A stretch of DNA of 64,000 nt from Pseudomonas sp. Q1-7 (GTDB taxonomy: Bacteria; Pseudomonadota; Gammaproteobacteria; Pseudomonadales; Pseudomonadaceae). Below are positions 1-10,939 of this stretch, one piece after another (position 1 is the stretch's first letter; each line of letters begins with the position of its first letter). The translations under genes were made by a program, and so were the position numbers. The stretch spans positions 2,000,501 to 2,064,500 of the forward strand of contig NZ_CP116304.1 of NCBI RefSeq assembly GCF_028010285.1. Direction: 5' to 3'. The notes beneath the pieces are model-generated. The model did no database searches and was not told the origin of the DNA. It worked only from the letters and a program-made list of their open reading frames with translations.

Positions 1-1080
1 CACGCCGATGTGGTCGGTGAATTCCAGGGGCGCCGCGCCGGTGCCGCCTTCCTTGCCGTCGATGACGATGAAGTCCGGCAGGATGCCGGTTTCCAGCATG
101 GCCTTGGCGATACCCATGAATTCCCAGGGGTGGCCCAGGCAGAGCTTGAAGCCCACCGGCTTGCCCCCGGACAGCTCGCGCAGCCGGGCGATGAACCGCA
201 TCATTTCGATGGGAGTGGAGAAGGCGCTGTGGCGCGCGGGGGAGACGCAGTCTTCGCCCATGGGCACGCCACGGGTGAGGGAAATTTCCTCGGTGATCTT
301 GTGCTTGGGCAGGATGCCGCCGTGGCCGGGCTTGGCGCCCTGGCTCAGCTTGATTTCGATCATTCGCACCTGCGGGCTTTGCGCCTGGGCGGCGAAGCGT
401 TCCGGGTCGAACTGGCCGTCGCTGGTGCGGCAGCCGAAGTAGCCGCTGCCCAGTTCCCATACCAGGTCGCCGCCGTTCTCGCGGTGGTAGGGGCTGATGC
501 TGCCTTCGCCGGTGTCGTGGTAGAAGTTGCCGAGCTTGGCGCCCCGGTTGAGGGCGCGGATGGCGTTGGCGCTGAGGGAGCCGAAGCTCATGGCGGAGAT
601 GTTGAACACCGAGGCCGAATAGGGTTGCGCGCATTGCGGGCCGCCCACCACCACGCGGAAGCTGGACGGGTCGCTGAGGGGCGCCGGGCGCATGGAGTGG
701 CCGATGAATTCGTAGCCGGCCTGGTAGACGTCGATCAGGGTGCCGAAGGGCTTGTCGCCGCCTTCGTTCTTCGCCCGCGCGTAGACCAGCGAGCGCTGGG
801 CGCGGGAGAAGGGCAGGCGTTCGTCGTCGCTTTCCAGCAGGTACTGGCGGATCTCCGGGCGGATGCTTTCCACCAAATAGCGGATGTTGCCGAGGATCGG
901 GTAGTTGCGGCGCACCGCGTGGCGCGACTGCAGCAGGTCGAAGATGCCCAGCAGGCTGAGGGCGCCGGTGAGCAGGGTGAAGGGCCAGACCCAGTCATGC
1001 TCGACGAAGGGCAGGCTGAACAGGGTGAACAGCACGCAGAAGGCGAAGAAGGCGTAGCGGCTCAGCAGCGAAAGGCTCAT
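1..1080 (-). CDS. FMN-binding glutamate synthase family protein (partial, 3' end outside window)
   Basis: The first 360 codons are visible and the gene runs off the left edge. The start is the ATG at 1080, preceded by AGGAG at good spacing. The N-terminus has two hydrophobic stretches (about residues 8-24 and 30-45), suggesting a membrane-attached form. From about residue 110 the sequence follows the central FMN domain of glutamate synthase, with motifs such as ISAMSFGSLS, GEGSISPYH and KLSQGAKPGHGG, and ends in the window at a DFIVIDGKEGGTGAAP-like segment, the usual FMN/iron-sulfur region. The family (PF01645) contains stand-alone proteins that lack the glutaminase domain, and their real substrate is often unknown. 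It is transcribed away from the liv cluster. Family membership is secure; the reaction is not. Confidence 0.88.
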   Translation of the reverse strand, partial: MSLSLLSRYAFFAFCVLFTLFSLPFVEHDWVWPFTLLTGALSLLGIFDLLQSRHAVRRNYPILGNIRYLVESIRPEIRQYLLESDDERLPFSRAQRSLVYARAKNEGGDKPFGTLIDVYQAGYEFIGHSMRPAPLSDPSSFRVVVGGPQCAQPYSASVFNISAMSFGSLSANAIRALNRGAKLGNFYHDTGEGSISPYHRENGGDLVWELGSGYFGCRTSDGQFDPERFAAQAQSPQVRMIEIKLSQGAKPGHGGILPKHKITEEISLTRGVPMGEDCVSPARHSAFSTPIEMMRFIARLRELSGGKPVGFKLCLGHPWEFMGIAKAMLETGILPDFIVIDGKEGGTGAAPLEFTDHIGV

Positions 1081-1220
1081 GCGGACTCCTTGTTTACAGG
1101 TATCGGCATAGGGTAGTGCCTGCGAGCAGGAAATGCCTTTCGACGGCTCAAGATCGGGCTGTAGGAAGGGGCCGCGGGTTGTGCAGGGGCCTTTGATCGT
1201 GAGAGCAACTGCCTTTTCCT

Positions 1221-1363
1221 GTGGGGGCGATTTCAATCGCCAAGCGGACCGCAGGTTCGCCCTGTCGCGCCCAAGGGGGTGATGCCTGGGTTTGGTGGAT
1301 AGAAGAGCGCTATCCACCCTACGGGCCAGCTGCGCTGGCCAATCGCGAATGAGTTCGCCCCCA
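1221..1363. repeat. Nested REP-like palindromic element in the 353-bp gap
   Basis: This lies in the gene-free stretch 1081-1433. The outer ends are GTGGGGGCGA (1221-1230) and its exact inverse TCGCCCCCAC (1354-1363); over 20 bases the two ends match at 17 positions as an inverted repeat. Inside is a hairpin GGTGGATA...TATCCACC (1294-1318) and another GGCCAGC...GCTGGCC (1324-1340). Such paired REP-like units are common between pseudomonad genes. No reading frame in the gap looks coding; the rest of the gap holds the livF terminator. Confidence 0.6.
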
Positions 1364-1390
1364 CGAAGAGCAGGACCGGGCCTGGGCCAC

Positions 1391-1417
1391 AAAAAAACGG
1401 CCCCGAAGGGCCGTTTT
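1391..1417 (-). terminator. Rho-independent terminator of the liv operon
   Basis: Read on the minus strand, AAAACGGCCC, a TTCG loop, GGGCCGTTTT and then a T run. It lies 17 bases beyond the livF stop codon, so it closes the livHMGF transcript. Confidence 0.9.
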
Positions 1418-1433
1418 CTGCTGCAGCGAGCGT

Positions 1434-2135
1434 TTAGCCGCCGAGGTAGGCGTCGCGCACCTTGGGGTCATTGAGCAAGTCTTCGCCGCTGCCTTGCATG
1501 ACGATGTGGCCGTTTTCCAGCACATAGCCACGGTCGGCCAGCTTGAGCGCCTGGTTGGCGTTCTGTTCCACCAGGAAGATGGTCACGCCGTCCTTCCGCA
1601 GCTGTTCGATGATGTCGAAGATCTGCTGGATGATGATGGGCGCCAGGCCCAGGGACGGTTCGTCGAGCAGCAGCAGCTTGGGCTTGCTCATCAGCGCGCG
1701 GCCGATGGCGAGCATTTGCTGTTCGCCGCCGGACATGGTGCCGGCACGCTGCTCGAAACGCTCCTTCAGGCGCGGAAACAGGTGCAGCACCTTGTCCATC
1801 TGCTCCTGGAAGTCGCCCTTGGCGGTGAAGAAGCCGCCCATGGCCAGGTTCTCTTCGACGGTCAGGCGGGCGAACACGCGGCGGCCTTCCGGCACGACGG
1901 CAATGCTCTTGCGCATGATGTCGCAGGATTCCTGGCCCACCAGTTCTTCGCCTTCATAGCGAATGCTGCCGCTGGCCGCGCGCGGCGAGCCGCAGAGGGT
2001 CATCAGCAGGGTGGACTTGCCGGCGCCGTTGGCGCCGATCAGGGTGACGATCTCGCCTTTCTTCACTTCCATGCTGACGCCGTGCAGCGCCTGGATCTTG
2101 CCGTAGAAGGTGGAAACCTTGTCGAAAGTAAGCAT
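1434..2135 (-). CDS. livF: Branched-chain amino acid ABC transporter ATPase LivF/BraG
   Basis: A 233-aa ATPase, one of two different nucleotide-binding subunits that power high-affinity import of leucine, isoleucine and valine at the inner membrane. Walker A is GANGAGKST (residues 34-42), the signature is MSGGEQQ and Walker B is LLLLDEPSLGLAP. The wording of these motifs and the short length are typical of LivF rather than LivG. It is the last gene of a minus-strand run, 3 bases after livG, and is followed by a strong terminator. Pseudomonads call this gene braG. Confidence 0.95.
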   Translation of the reverse strand: MLTFDKVSTFYGKIQALHGVSMEVKKGEIVTLIGANGAGKSTLLMTLCGSPRAASGSIRYEGEELVGQESCDIMRKSIAVVPEGRRVFARLTVEENLAMGGFFTAKGDFQEQMDKVLHLFPRLKERFEQRAGTMSGGEQQMLAIGRALMSKPKLLLLDEPSLGLAPIIIQQIFDIIEQLRKDGVTIFLVEQNANQALKLADRGYVLENGHIVMQGSGEDLLNDPKVRDAYLGG

Positions 2136-2138
2136 GGT

Positions 2139-2902
2139 TCAGGATTCCCCCAGGTAGGCTTTGATCACGTCGGGGTTGTTGCGGATCTGTTCCGGCGTGC
2201 CGTCCGCCAGGGGAGTGCCCTGGTTGATCACATAGATGTGGTCGGAAATGCTCATCACCAGCTTCATGTCGTGCTCGATCAGCAGCACGGTCACGTTGTG
2301 CTCATTGCGCAGCATGGCGATGAGCGCCTTGAGGTCGTCGGTCTCCTTCGGGTTCAGGCCCGCGGCCGGCTCGTCGAGCATGAGGATGCGCGGGCGCGTC
2401 ATCATGCAGCGGGCAATTTCCAGGCGGCGTTGCTGGCCGTAGGCCAGGGTGCCGGCCGGACGGTTGGCGACGTCGGTCAGGTTGACCTTCTCCAGCCACT
2501 GGGCGGCGTACTCCATGGCCTCGCGTTCGCTCTTGCGAAAGCCCGGGGTCTTCAGCAGGCCGGCGAGGAAGTTGGTGTTGAGGTGGCGGTGCTGGGCGAC
2601 CAGCAGGTTTTCCACCGCGGTCATTTCCTTGAACAGGCGAACGTTCTGGAAGGTCCGCACCACGCCCTTGTGGGCGATCTTGTGGCCCGGCAGGGCCTCG
2701 ATCTGCTCGCCATCCAGACGGATGCTGCCGGAGGTCGGCTGGTAGAAGCCGGTCAGGCAGTTGAAGACGGTGGTCTTGCCGGCGCCGTTCGGGCCGATCA
2801 TCGACACAACCTGTTTTTCCTGCACGCTCAGGCCCACCCCGTTGACGGCCAGCAGGCCGCCGAAGCGCATGGTGAGGCCGCTTACTTCGAGAATCGGGCG
2901 GC

Positions 2903-2906
<4 letters not shown>
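2139..2906 (-). CDS. livG: Branched-chain amino acid ABC transporter ATPase LivG/BraF
   Basis: A 255-aa ATPase subunit partnering LivF. Walker A is GPNGAGKTT (residues 38-46), the signature region is [14 protein letters not shown], a known LivG variant of LSGGQ, and Walker B is [13 protein letters not shown]. The C-terminal part includes the short helical extension ending in [11 protein letters not shown] that is characteristic of LivG. Its start overlaps the livM stop by 4 bases (ATGA), so translation is probably coupled. Pseudomonas name: braF. Confidence 0.95.
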
Positions 2907-5079
<2,173 letters not shown>

Positions 5080-5146
5080 TCCCTAACTCCTCGGGCATCA
5101 CGAAAAGCGGCGCTTGTGGCGCAGCGGAGCCCGTAAAACACGGATA

Positions 5147-5179
5147 AACAAAGCCCACTGCGCGAGCAGTGGGCTTTGC
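5147..5179 (-). terminator. Attenuating terminator between braC and livH
   Basis: On the minus strand AAAGCCCACTG, a CTCGCG-containing loop, CAGTGGGCTTT, then GTTT. It sits just after the braC stop and before livH. Partial termination here would give more binding protein than permease, a usual arrangement for ABC importers. Confidence 0.85.
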
Positions 5180-5194
5180 GTTCAGGCGGGAAGC

Positions 5195-6316
5195 TTATTT
5201 AGCTTCGGTTTTGGTGCCGTCCTTGTGCCACTCGTACACCACGAAGCTGAAGTCCTTCAGATCGCCCTTCTCGTCGAAGGCCAGGGTACCGGTCGGGGTT
5301 TCGAACGAGTTGGCGCGCAGGGCGGCGGCAACCTTGGTGGTGTCGTTGTCGCCGGCTTTCTTGATGCCTTCGGCGATGACCTGCACAGCCGCGTAGGCCG
5401 GGAACACGAACGGACCGGTCGGGTCTTCGTTCTTGGCCTTGAAGGCGTCTACCAGGGCCTGGTTCTTCGGATCCTGGTCGAAGGACTTCGGCAGGGTCAC
5501 CAGCAGGCCTTCGGAAGCCGGGCCGGCGATGGCGGACAGCTCTTTGTTGCCCACGCCTTCCGGACCCATGAAGCGTACTTTCAGGCCTTTCTCAGACGAT
5601 TGGCGCAGCAGCAGACCGAGTTCCGGGTGGTAGCCGCCGTAGTAGACGAAGTCCACACCGCTCTGCTTCAGCTTGGCGACGATGGTGGAGAAGTCCTTGT
5701 CGCCGGCGTTGATGCCTTCGAACATCGGCACCTTGATGCCCTTGGACTCCAGGGTCTGCTTCACGGCGGTGGCGATGCCTTCGCCGTACTGCTGCTTGTC
5801 ATGGATGACGGCAACGGACTTCGGCTTGATGTGGTCGGCGATGAAGTTGCCGGCGGTCGGGCCCTGCAGGCTGTCCAGGCCGATGGTGCGGAACACCAGC
5901 TGGTAGCCACGGGAGGTGATGTCCGGGCTGGTGGACGCCGCGGTGATCATCAGGATGCCTTCGTCTTCATAGATGTCGGAGGCGGGCTGGGTGGAGCTGG
6001 AGCAGAGGTGGCCAACCACGTAGTGGATGCCGTCGTTGACGATCTTGTTGGCTACGGCAACGGCCTGTTTCGGGTCGCATGCGTCGTCGTAGACCACGCC
6101 TTCGAGCTGAGCACCGTTCACCCCGCCGGCCTTGTTGATCTGCTCGATTGCCATTTTCGCGCCAATGAACTGCATCTCACCGTACTGGGCGACCGCACCG
6201 GTCACCGGGCCAGCCAGGGCGATCTTGATGGTGTCGGCTGCTACGGAGTAGCTGGCGGCACCGGCGAGAGCCATGGCGGCGAACAGTTTGGAAATCTGCT
6301 TGGTAGCCTTATTCAT
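5195..6316 (-). CDS. braC: Branched-chain amino acid periplasmic binding protein BraC/LivK
   Basis: A 373-aa periplasmic binding protein, the same length as I recall for P. aeruginosa BraC. It begins with a Sec signal peptide (positive start, hydrophobic core, cleavage after SYSVA/A near residue 27). The mature protein opens with TIKIALAGPVTGAVAQYGE, the classic Leu/Ile/Val-binding lobe start, and contains the single disulfide-forming region YDDACDPKQAVAVANKI. It captures branched-chain amino acids and delivers them to LivHMGF encoded just downstream. A GGAG ribosome site precedes the ATG. Confidence 0.95.
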   Translation of the reverse strand: MNKATKQISKLFAAMALAGAASYSVAADTIKIALAGPVTGAVAQYGEMQFIGAKMAIEQINKAGGVNGAQLEGVVYDDACDPKQAVAVANKIVNDGIHYVVGHLCSSSTQPASDIYEDEGILMITAASTSPDITSRGYQLVFRTIGLDSLQGPTAGNFIADHIKPKSVAVIHDKQQYGEGIATAVKQTLESKGIKVPMFEGINAGDKDFSTIVAKLKQSGVDFVYYGGYHPELGLLLRQSSEKGLKVRFMGPEGVGNKELSAIAGPASEGLLVTLPKSFDQDPKNQALVDAFKAKNEDPTGPFVFPAYAAVQVIAEGIKKAGDNDTTKVAAALRANSFETPTGTLAFDEKGDLKDFSFVVYEWHKDGTKTEAK

Positions 6317-6619
6317 AGTGCTCCACTCTTGTGTTTTTCGTTGTTGTTGTCCTGTTTGCCGAAGCTACGGGACAGGGAATTGCACCCCGCCAACACGCCC
6401 CGGCAACTGTACCGGAACAGTGTAGATTGCTGATTTGCGGCTTGAAAAGTCGGGTTTTGATGGCGGAATGATCTTGTGTCGCTTAATCGAAACAAACGTA
6501 TAGAAATACGGCGTGTCTCGTCGGTGGTTGGCATCGTCGGGATGGGCTTGTCTGAATGTTGACCGACGCTATCATTGCGCCCCCCAATCCATTCGTTACC
6601 AACCAACACAAAACAAGCC
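6317..6619. promoter_or_regulatory. Divergent intergenic region braC / DUF2288 gene (303 bp)
   Basis: No coding frame is convincing here. The region must hold the braC promoter on the minus strand and a promoter for the 6620 gene on the plus strand. A small dyad ACTGT-N6-ACAGT is at 6406-6421. Its half-site spacing does not match LexA (CTG to CAG is 8 rather than 10 bases), so I cannot name its binder. The stretch near 6480-6520 is AT-richer than the surroundings. Confidence 0.5.
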
Positions 6620-6937
6620 ATGAACGACAACGCTAGCACCCTCTATGCCAAGCTGCTCGGCGAAACCGCCGCCATCACCTGGGAGGAGTTGCAGCCCTTC
6701 TTCGCCCGTGGCGCCCTGCTGTGGGTGGATGGCGCCGAAGACCTGGTGGGCGTGGCCCTGGCGGTAGCCGAGGACGACAAGCCCCAGGTGGCGGCCCTGC
6801 TGGCTGCCGGCAAACTGAGCAAGGTGGAGGAGATGCGCGCCCAGGACCTGCTGGCGCGCGACCCTAAGCTGTGGGCGGTGGTGGTGGCGCCCTGGGTGCT
6901 GATCCAGGAGCGGGACGAGGCGCCCACCCGTCACTGA
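6620..6937 (+). CDS. DUF2288-type conserved small protein
   Basis: A 105-aa soluble protein of unknown function. I chose the ATG at 6620 because the family-like text begins MNDNASTLYAKLLGETA; an upstream in-frame start at 6575 would only add a low-complexity tail. The block LLGETAAITWEELQPFFARGALLWV and the end LWAVVVAPWVLIQE match my memory of DUF2288 proteins of pseudomonads and other gammaproteobacteria. No signal peptide, membrane segment or metal motif is visible. It stands alone, divergent from braC. Confidence 0.7.
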   Translation: MNDNASTLYAKLLGETAAITWEELQPFFARGALLWVDGAEDLVGVALAVAEDDKPQVAALLAAGKLSKVEEMRAQDLLARDPKLWAVVVAPWVLIQERDEAPTRH

Positions 6938-7086
6938 CGGGGCGCCCGGAAGGACGCCAGGGACGGGGTCCAAGAGTGTGCCGTCCGCCCGGTCATGCAC
7001 CGGTCTGGGGCAACGGCAAAGCCGGTGGGGCGAGCTAGACTCAATCCACCTTCTACTTCTCTTCGATATCCACAGGGAGCGTCATC

Positions 7087-7452
7087 ATGTTCGAGCCAGG
7101 CCATATCCATCGGGCTAACCTGCCCGGCTTCCCGGGGCAGCAGTTCTCCGTCGACATCTATTACGAAGCGCGCCCGAATGCACAGGAAGGCACCATGCTG
7201 CATTTCCGCATGGTGGGCGAGATCGACGGCAAGCCGTTCGAGGAAGAGTTCGAGTTGCACCGCGACACCGCCTTCAACTTCGCCAGCGTCCTGAGCAAGG
7301 CCGCGGTGAAGCATGGGCTGCACCCCAACAGCACCCTGATCATGCGCAACCACAAGGAATACGACCAGGTCTTCGAGGACATCCGTCGCATCCTGGGCGC
7401 CGCGCCTGGCGAGGCGGTGAACTTCGACCATCTCGAGAAAGACCGATTCTGA
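7087..7452 (+). CDS. DUF5064-like conserved protein
   Basis: A 121-aa soluble protein beginning MFEPGHIHRANLPG. The pattern of a short histidine-containing start, a central beta-rich part (HFRMVGEIDGKPFEEEFELHRDTAFNFAS) and a C-terminal KHGLHPNSTLIMRNHKEYD stretch fits the Pseudomonas-restricted DUF5064 family as I remember it. The ribosome site AGGGAGCGTCATC precedes the ATG. Function unknown. A palindromic repeat follows it at 7472. Confidence 0.7.
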   Translation: MFEPGHIHRANLPGFPGQQFSVDIYYEARPNAQEGTMLHFRMVGEIDGKPFEEEFELHRDTAFNFASVLSKAAVKHGLHPNSTLIMRNHKEYDQVFEDIRRILGAAPGEAVNFDHLEKDRF

Positions 7453-7471
7453 GCCGCTTGCCGCCCTTGCT

Positions 7472-7537
7472 GATGGGTTTCGTTTCGCTCTACGCCATCC
7501 TGCGACTCCCGTAGGTGGGGTAGAGGAACGAAACCCA
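7472..7537. repeat. Palindromic GTAGG/GGGTTTCG element, diverged copy
   Basis: GATGGGTTTCG...CTACGCCATCCTGCG followed by CGTAGGTGGGGTAGAGG...CGAAACCCA. It is a diverged relative of the 73-bp palindrome repeated five times at 22976-23664, in the opposite order. It lies between two convergent units (the DUF5064-like gene and the permease gene at 7578) and could act as a weak bidirectional terminator. Confidence 0.7.
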
Positions 7538-7577
7538 ACGAGGCGCATGCCGACTCGAACTCAGCTCACTCCATCCT

Positions 7578-8342
7578 CTACGCGCTGACCCAGCGCTGGC
7601 GTATCCAGCCGCTCAGGGCGTCCACGCCCAGCACCAGGGTCAGCATGGCGAGGATCACGCTGGCCGCCTGGGCTTCCTGGAACAGCGACAGGCTCATGTA
7701 GAGCATCTGCCCCAGGCCGCCGGCCCCGACGAAGCCGAGCACGCTGGCCATGCGGATGTTGTTCTCCCAGCGATAGAGCATGTAGGCCACCAACTGCGGC
7801 CAGACGCCCGGCAAGGTTCCGTAGCAGAAGGCCGCGATGCGGCCGCCGCCGTTCAGGCGAATGGCCTCGGCGGGTTCCGGTGGGGTGTTTTCCAGGGCTT
7901 CGGCGAACAGGCGGCCGAGCACACCGGCGGTGTGCAGGGCCAACGCCAGCGTGCCGGCGTTCGGGCCGAGGCCGGCGGCCAGCACCATCAGGGCGGCCCA
8001 GACCAGTTCCGGCACCGCGCGCAGTGCGTTCAGCAGCAGCCGCGCCGCGCCCTGGGCGACTCCGCCGAAGCGGCCGGCGGCGGGCAGGGCGAAGAGCAGG
8101 CCGAGCAGCGCCGCCAGCAGGGTGCCGAGGGCCGACATGGCGAGCGTCTCCAGGGCGCCCCGGCCGATGGCCGCGAGGTGTGGCGTGGAGAAGTCCGGCT
8201 GCAGGAAACGCGCTGCGTAGCTGGCCATCTGCGCTGGCGCGTCGCCGCTCACCAGGGCGCCGAGGTCGATGCCCAGGCCGATGAAGGACGCGATCACCGC
8301 CACCAGCAGGGCGAGGATCACCAGCAGATTGCCCACCCTCAT
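7578..8342 (-). CDS. PhnE-like ABC transporter permease (putative selenate importer, second permease)
   Basis: A 254-aa permease. The true start is the ATG at 8342, overlapping the stop of the upstream permease by 4 bases; a longer frame upstream is only a shadow of that gene. About six membrane helices are visible, and the binding-protein-dependent permease loop EPAEAIRLNGGGRIAAFCYGTLP is at about residues 150-173. It is a paralogue of the neighbouring permease, with both ending in the same [25 protein letters not shown] block typical of PhnE. Context with selD and mnmH points to selenium oxyanion rather than phosphonate import. Confidence 0.82.
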   Translation of the reverse strand: MRVGNLLVILALLVAVIASFIGLGIDLGALVSGDAPAQMASYAARFLQPDFSTPHLAAIGRGALETLAMSALGTLLAALLGLLFALPAAGRFGGVAQGAARLLLNALRAVPELVWAALMVLAAGLGPNAGTLALALHTAGVLGRLFAEALENTPPEPAEAIRLNGGGRIAAFCYGTLPGVWPQLVAYMLYRWENNIRMASVLGFVGAGGLGQMLYMSLSLFQEAQAASVILAMLTLVLGVDALSGWIRQRWVSA

Positions 8343-9166
8343 GCGAACCTCCCGCGCAGGAAGCGGCTGAGCTGGTCGGCCAGCAGCACCAGGGCGAGGA
8401 AGGTCAGCAGCATGCTGGCGACTTCGCCGCCGGCGAACATGCGCATGGACAGGTCCATTTGCTGACCCAGGCCGCCGGCGCCGACGAAGCCCATCACCAC
8501 CGAGGCGCGCACCGCGCACTCCCAGCGGTACACGCTGTAGGAAATCATCTCCGCCGCCGCGCTGGGCAGCACGCCATAGGCGAAGGCGGCCAGGCGCGGG
8601 CTGCCGGCGGCGAGCAGGGCGCGGGTGGGGCGCGGGTCGACCGATTCGAAGATTTCCGCGTAGACCTTGCCGAGCATGCCGCTGTAGGTGATGGCGATGG
8701 CCAGCACCCCGGCGGTAGGGCCCAGGCCGACGGCGCGGACGAACAGCAGCGCCCAGACGATTTCCGGCACGCTGCGCAGGAAGATCAGCAGCCCGCGCAC
8801 CGGCCAGCGCAGGGCCTGCGCCCACCAGGCCGGGCGGCCGCCACGGGGCAGGGCGGAAAGGGATAGCGCACGGCTGGCCCAGAGCGAGGCGGGCAGCGCG
8901 ATCAGCAGTGCCAGGCTCATGCCGGCGGTGGCGATGGCCAGGGTTTCGAGGGTAGCGCGGCCTAATAGAAGAAGGAATTCCTCGCCGTGCTCCGGCGGCC
9001 AGAAGGCGGAAAGGAATTGGCCCATGGTGCGGGCATTGTCCTCGTCCAGCAGCACCGCCGGGTTCAACTCGCTCAGCCGCAGGCCGGGCCAGAGCAGCGC
9101 CAGGGCCAGCAGGGTGAGCAGCAGCCGCGGTAGGGCGGCCGGGTCGCGGGGCTGGGCGTTCAGCAT
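8339..9166 (-). CDS. PhnE-like ABC transporter permease (putative selenate importer, first permease)
   Basis: A 275-aa inner-membrane permease starting at the ATG at 9166, which overlaps the ATPase stop by 7 bases. The EAA-type loop is [25 protein letters not shown], and the C-terminal block [23 protein letters not shown] is characteristic of PhnE permeases. Two different permease genes side by side suggest a heterodimeric pore. Operon order is binding protein, ATPase, permease, permease, all overlapping by 4-7 bases. Confidence 0.85.
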   Translation of the reverse strand: MLNAQPRDPAALPRLLLTLLALALLWPGLRLSELNPAVLLDEDNARTMGQFLSAFWPPEHGEEFLLLLGRATLETLAIATAGMSLALLIALPASLWASRALSLSALPRGGRPAWWAQALRWPVRGLLIFLRSVPEIVWALLFVRAVGLGPTAGVLAIAITYSGMLGKVYAEIFESVDPRPTRALLAAGSPRLAAFAYGVLPSAAAEMISYSVYRWECAVRASVVMGFVGAGGLGQQMDLSMRMFAGGEVASMLLTFLALVLLADQLSRFLRGRFA

Positions 9167-9966
9167 CGTGGAATGTGCAGCACGGCCGGCGCGACGGGAG
9201 GTGATGAGGGTTGGTCGCCACGCAGTTGCTCGTTGGCGTAGAGGGCGTCCAGGTCCGCCTGGGTCACCGCTGTGCGGGGACGGTCGAAGGCGATGCGGCC
9301 GTCGCGCACGCCGACGATGCGCGGGAAGTGCGCCAGCGCCAGTTCCACCGCGTGCAGGCTGGCCAGCAGGGTGACGCCACGACGGCTGGCGTCGGCGCAG
9401 AGCACCCCGAGGGTGTGGTCGGCCAGTACCGGGTCCATGGCGGAAACCGGTTCGTCGGCGAGGATCAGTTCCGGTGCCTGGTAGAGCACCCGGGCAATGC
9501 CCACGCGCTGCAGTTGGCCGCCGGAAAGCTGGTCGCAGCGTTCGAAGAGTTTGTCGGCAAGGTCCAGGCGGCCCAGGGCAGCGGCGGCGCCGGCGCTGTC
9601 CAGCGGATGCAGCAGACTGAGCAGTCCCTTGGCCAGCGGCCATTGGCCGAGCTTGCCGGCGAGCACGGCGGTGACCACGCGTTGGCGCGGTGGCAGCGGC
9701 GGGGCCTGGTGGACCAGGCCGATGCGGACTCGCAGGCGCTGGCGGGCCCCGGCGGAGAGTGCCCAGGGCGCCGCGCCGAGCAGTTCGAGCTGCCCGGCGG
9801 CGGGTTTCAGGTGGGTGGCGAGCAGGCGCAGCAGGCTGGTCTTGCCGGCGCCGGAAGGGCCGATGATGGCGACCCTTTCGCCGTGGGCGACCTTGAGGTC
9901 GATACCGCGGAGCGCCGGCTGGCCATTGGCGTGGACCAGGTCCACGCCGTGCAGCGTCAGGCTCAC
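9160..9966 (-). CDS. PhnC-like ABC transporter ATPase (putative selenate importer)
   Basis: A 268-aa ATPase. Walker A is GPSGAGKTS (residues 36-44), the signature is [15 protein letters not shown] and Walker B is [14 protein letters not shown]. The VSAMDP wording and overall length match PhnC, the phosphonate-type ATPase. It has a proline-rich C-terminal tail of about 25 residues that PhnC proteins usually lack. The start overlaps the binding-protein stop by 4 bases. It energises the two permeases encoded downstream. Confidence 0.88.
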   Translation of the reverse strand: MSLTLHGVDLVHANGQPALRGIDLKVAHGERVAIIGPSGAGKTSLLRLLATHLKPAAGQLELLGAAPWALSAGARQRLRVRIGLVHQAPPLPPRQRVVTAVLAGKLGQWPLAKGLLSLLHPLDSAGAAAALGRLDLADKLFERCDQLSGGQLQRVGIARVLYQAPELILADEPVSAMDPVLADHTLGVLCADASRRGVTLLASLHAVELALAHFPRIVGVRDGRIAFDRPRTAVTQADLDALYANEQLRGDQPSSPPVAPAVLHIPRC

Positions 9967-10814
9967 TTCAACAGGCCGGCCGAGCGTGCGGCTTCCTCGA
10001 TGCCGGTGTAGTTCTCCGGCTTGGTGGGGATGAAGCGGGTGGCGGCCTGCAGGTCGAGAATCGCCTTGTGCTCCGGGTTGGCCGGGTCGAGGGCGAGGAA
10101 GGCCTGCTTGATCTTCTCGGACAGGGCTGGGTCGAGGGTGCCACGGACGGTCCAGTTGTAGTCGTAGTAGGTCGGGGTGGTGGCGAAGACCTTCACCTTG
10201 TCGGTGTCGACCTTGCCGGCGTCGACCAGCTTCTGCCAGACGCTGGCATTGAGCACGCCGCCATCCACCTTGCCGGCCTGGACCCAGGCCACGGTGGCGT
10301 CGTGGGCGCCGGAATAGGCGACGCGGGAGAAGAACTGCTCGGGCACGATGCCGTCCTTCTGCATGAAGTAGCGCGGCATCAGGCTGCCGGAGGTGGAGGA
10401 CACCGAACCGAAGGCGAACGTCTTGCCCTTGAGGTCCTGCAGGGACTTCACATTGGCGTCGGCGGAAATGAACTTGCTGGTGAACTTCTCGTCCTGCTCA
10501 CGCTGCACCAGGGGAACGGCGTTGCCGGTCTTCAGACGGGTCTGGACGAAGGTGAAGCCGCCCAGCCAGGCCAGGTCGAGACGGTCGGCGGCAAGGGATT
10601 CGACCACTGCGGCGTAATCCGCCACGGGCACGAACTCCACTTTCATGCCGAGCTCTTTCTCCAGGTAGGCGCCGAGGGGCTTGAATTTGCGCAGCAGTTC
10701 GGTGGGTGCTTCGTCGGGAATGGCCGAGACCTTGAGAACGTCGGCGGCTTGGGAAACGACGGTGGACAGGGACAGGGCGATGCCGGCCGCGAGGGCCAAG
10801 GTGCGTTTGAACAT
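9963..10814 (-). CDS. Putative selenate ABC transporter periplasmic binding protein (PhnD-like)
   Basis: A 283-aa periplasmic protein with a Sec signal peptide (cleavage after VVSQA near residue 23) followed by a PhnD-type fold: [20 protein letters not shown], then the [21 protein letters not shown] pocket and [19 protein letters not shown] PhnD-like subgroup encoded next to selD has been named a putative selenate binding protein (TIGR04553, from memory), and this gene is only 1.8 kb from selD on the divergent strand. Substrate is therefore inferred from neighbourhood; phosphite or phosphonate cannot be excluded. GGAG precedes the ATG. Confidence 0.8.
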   Translation of the reverse strand: MFKRTLALAAGIALSLSTVVSQAADVLKVSAIPDEAPTELLRKFKPLGAYLEKELGMKVEFVPVADYAAVVESLAADRLDLAWLGGFTFVQTRLKTGNAVPLVQREQDEKFTSKFISADANVKSLQDLKGKTFAFGSVSSTSGSLMPRYFMQKDGIVPEQFFSRVAYSGAHDATVAWVQAGKVDGGVLNASVWQKLVDAGKVDTDKVKVFATTPTYYDYNWTVRGTLDPALSEKIKQAFLALDPANPEHKAILDLQAATRFIPTKPENYTGIEEAARSAGLLK

Positions 10815-10939
10815 TGGATTCTCCGGTTCAATAGCGGAAAAGGCAGGCGGATTATAGTGGCCCCCCGCCGTCTTGGAAGCTTCCCGTTGCGGGCCAGGCG
10901 TTTAAGATGTGCGTTTCGCCAACTGCCTGGAGTCCCGGC

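Noticed and set aside
6406-6421. LexA box upstream of braC
   Set aside because: The CTG-to-CAG spacing is 8 bases, not the 10 needed for LexA; no SOS gene is next to it.
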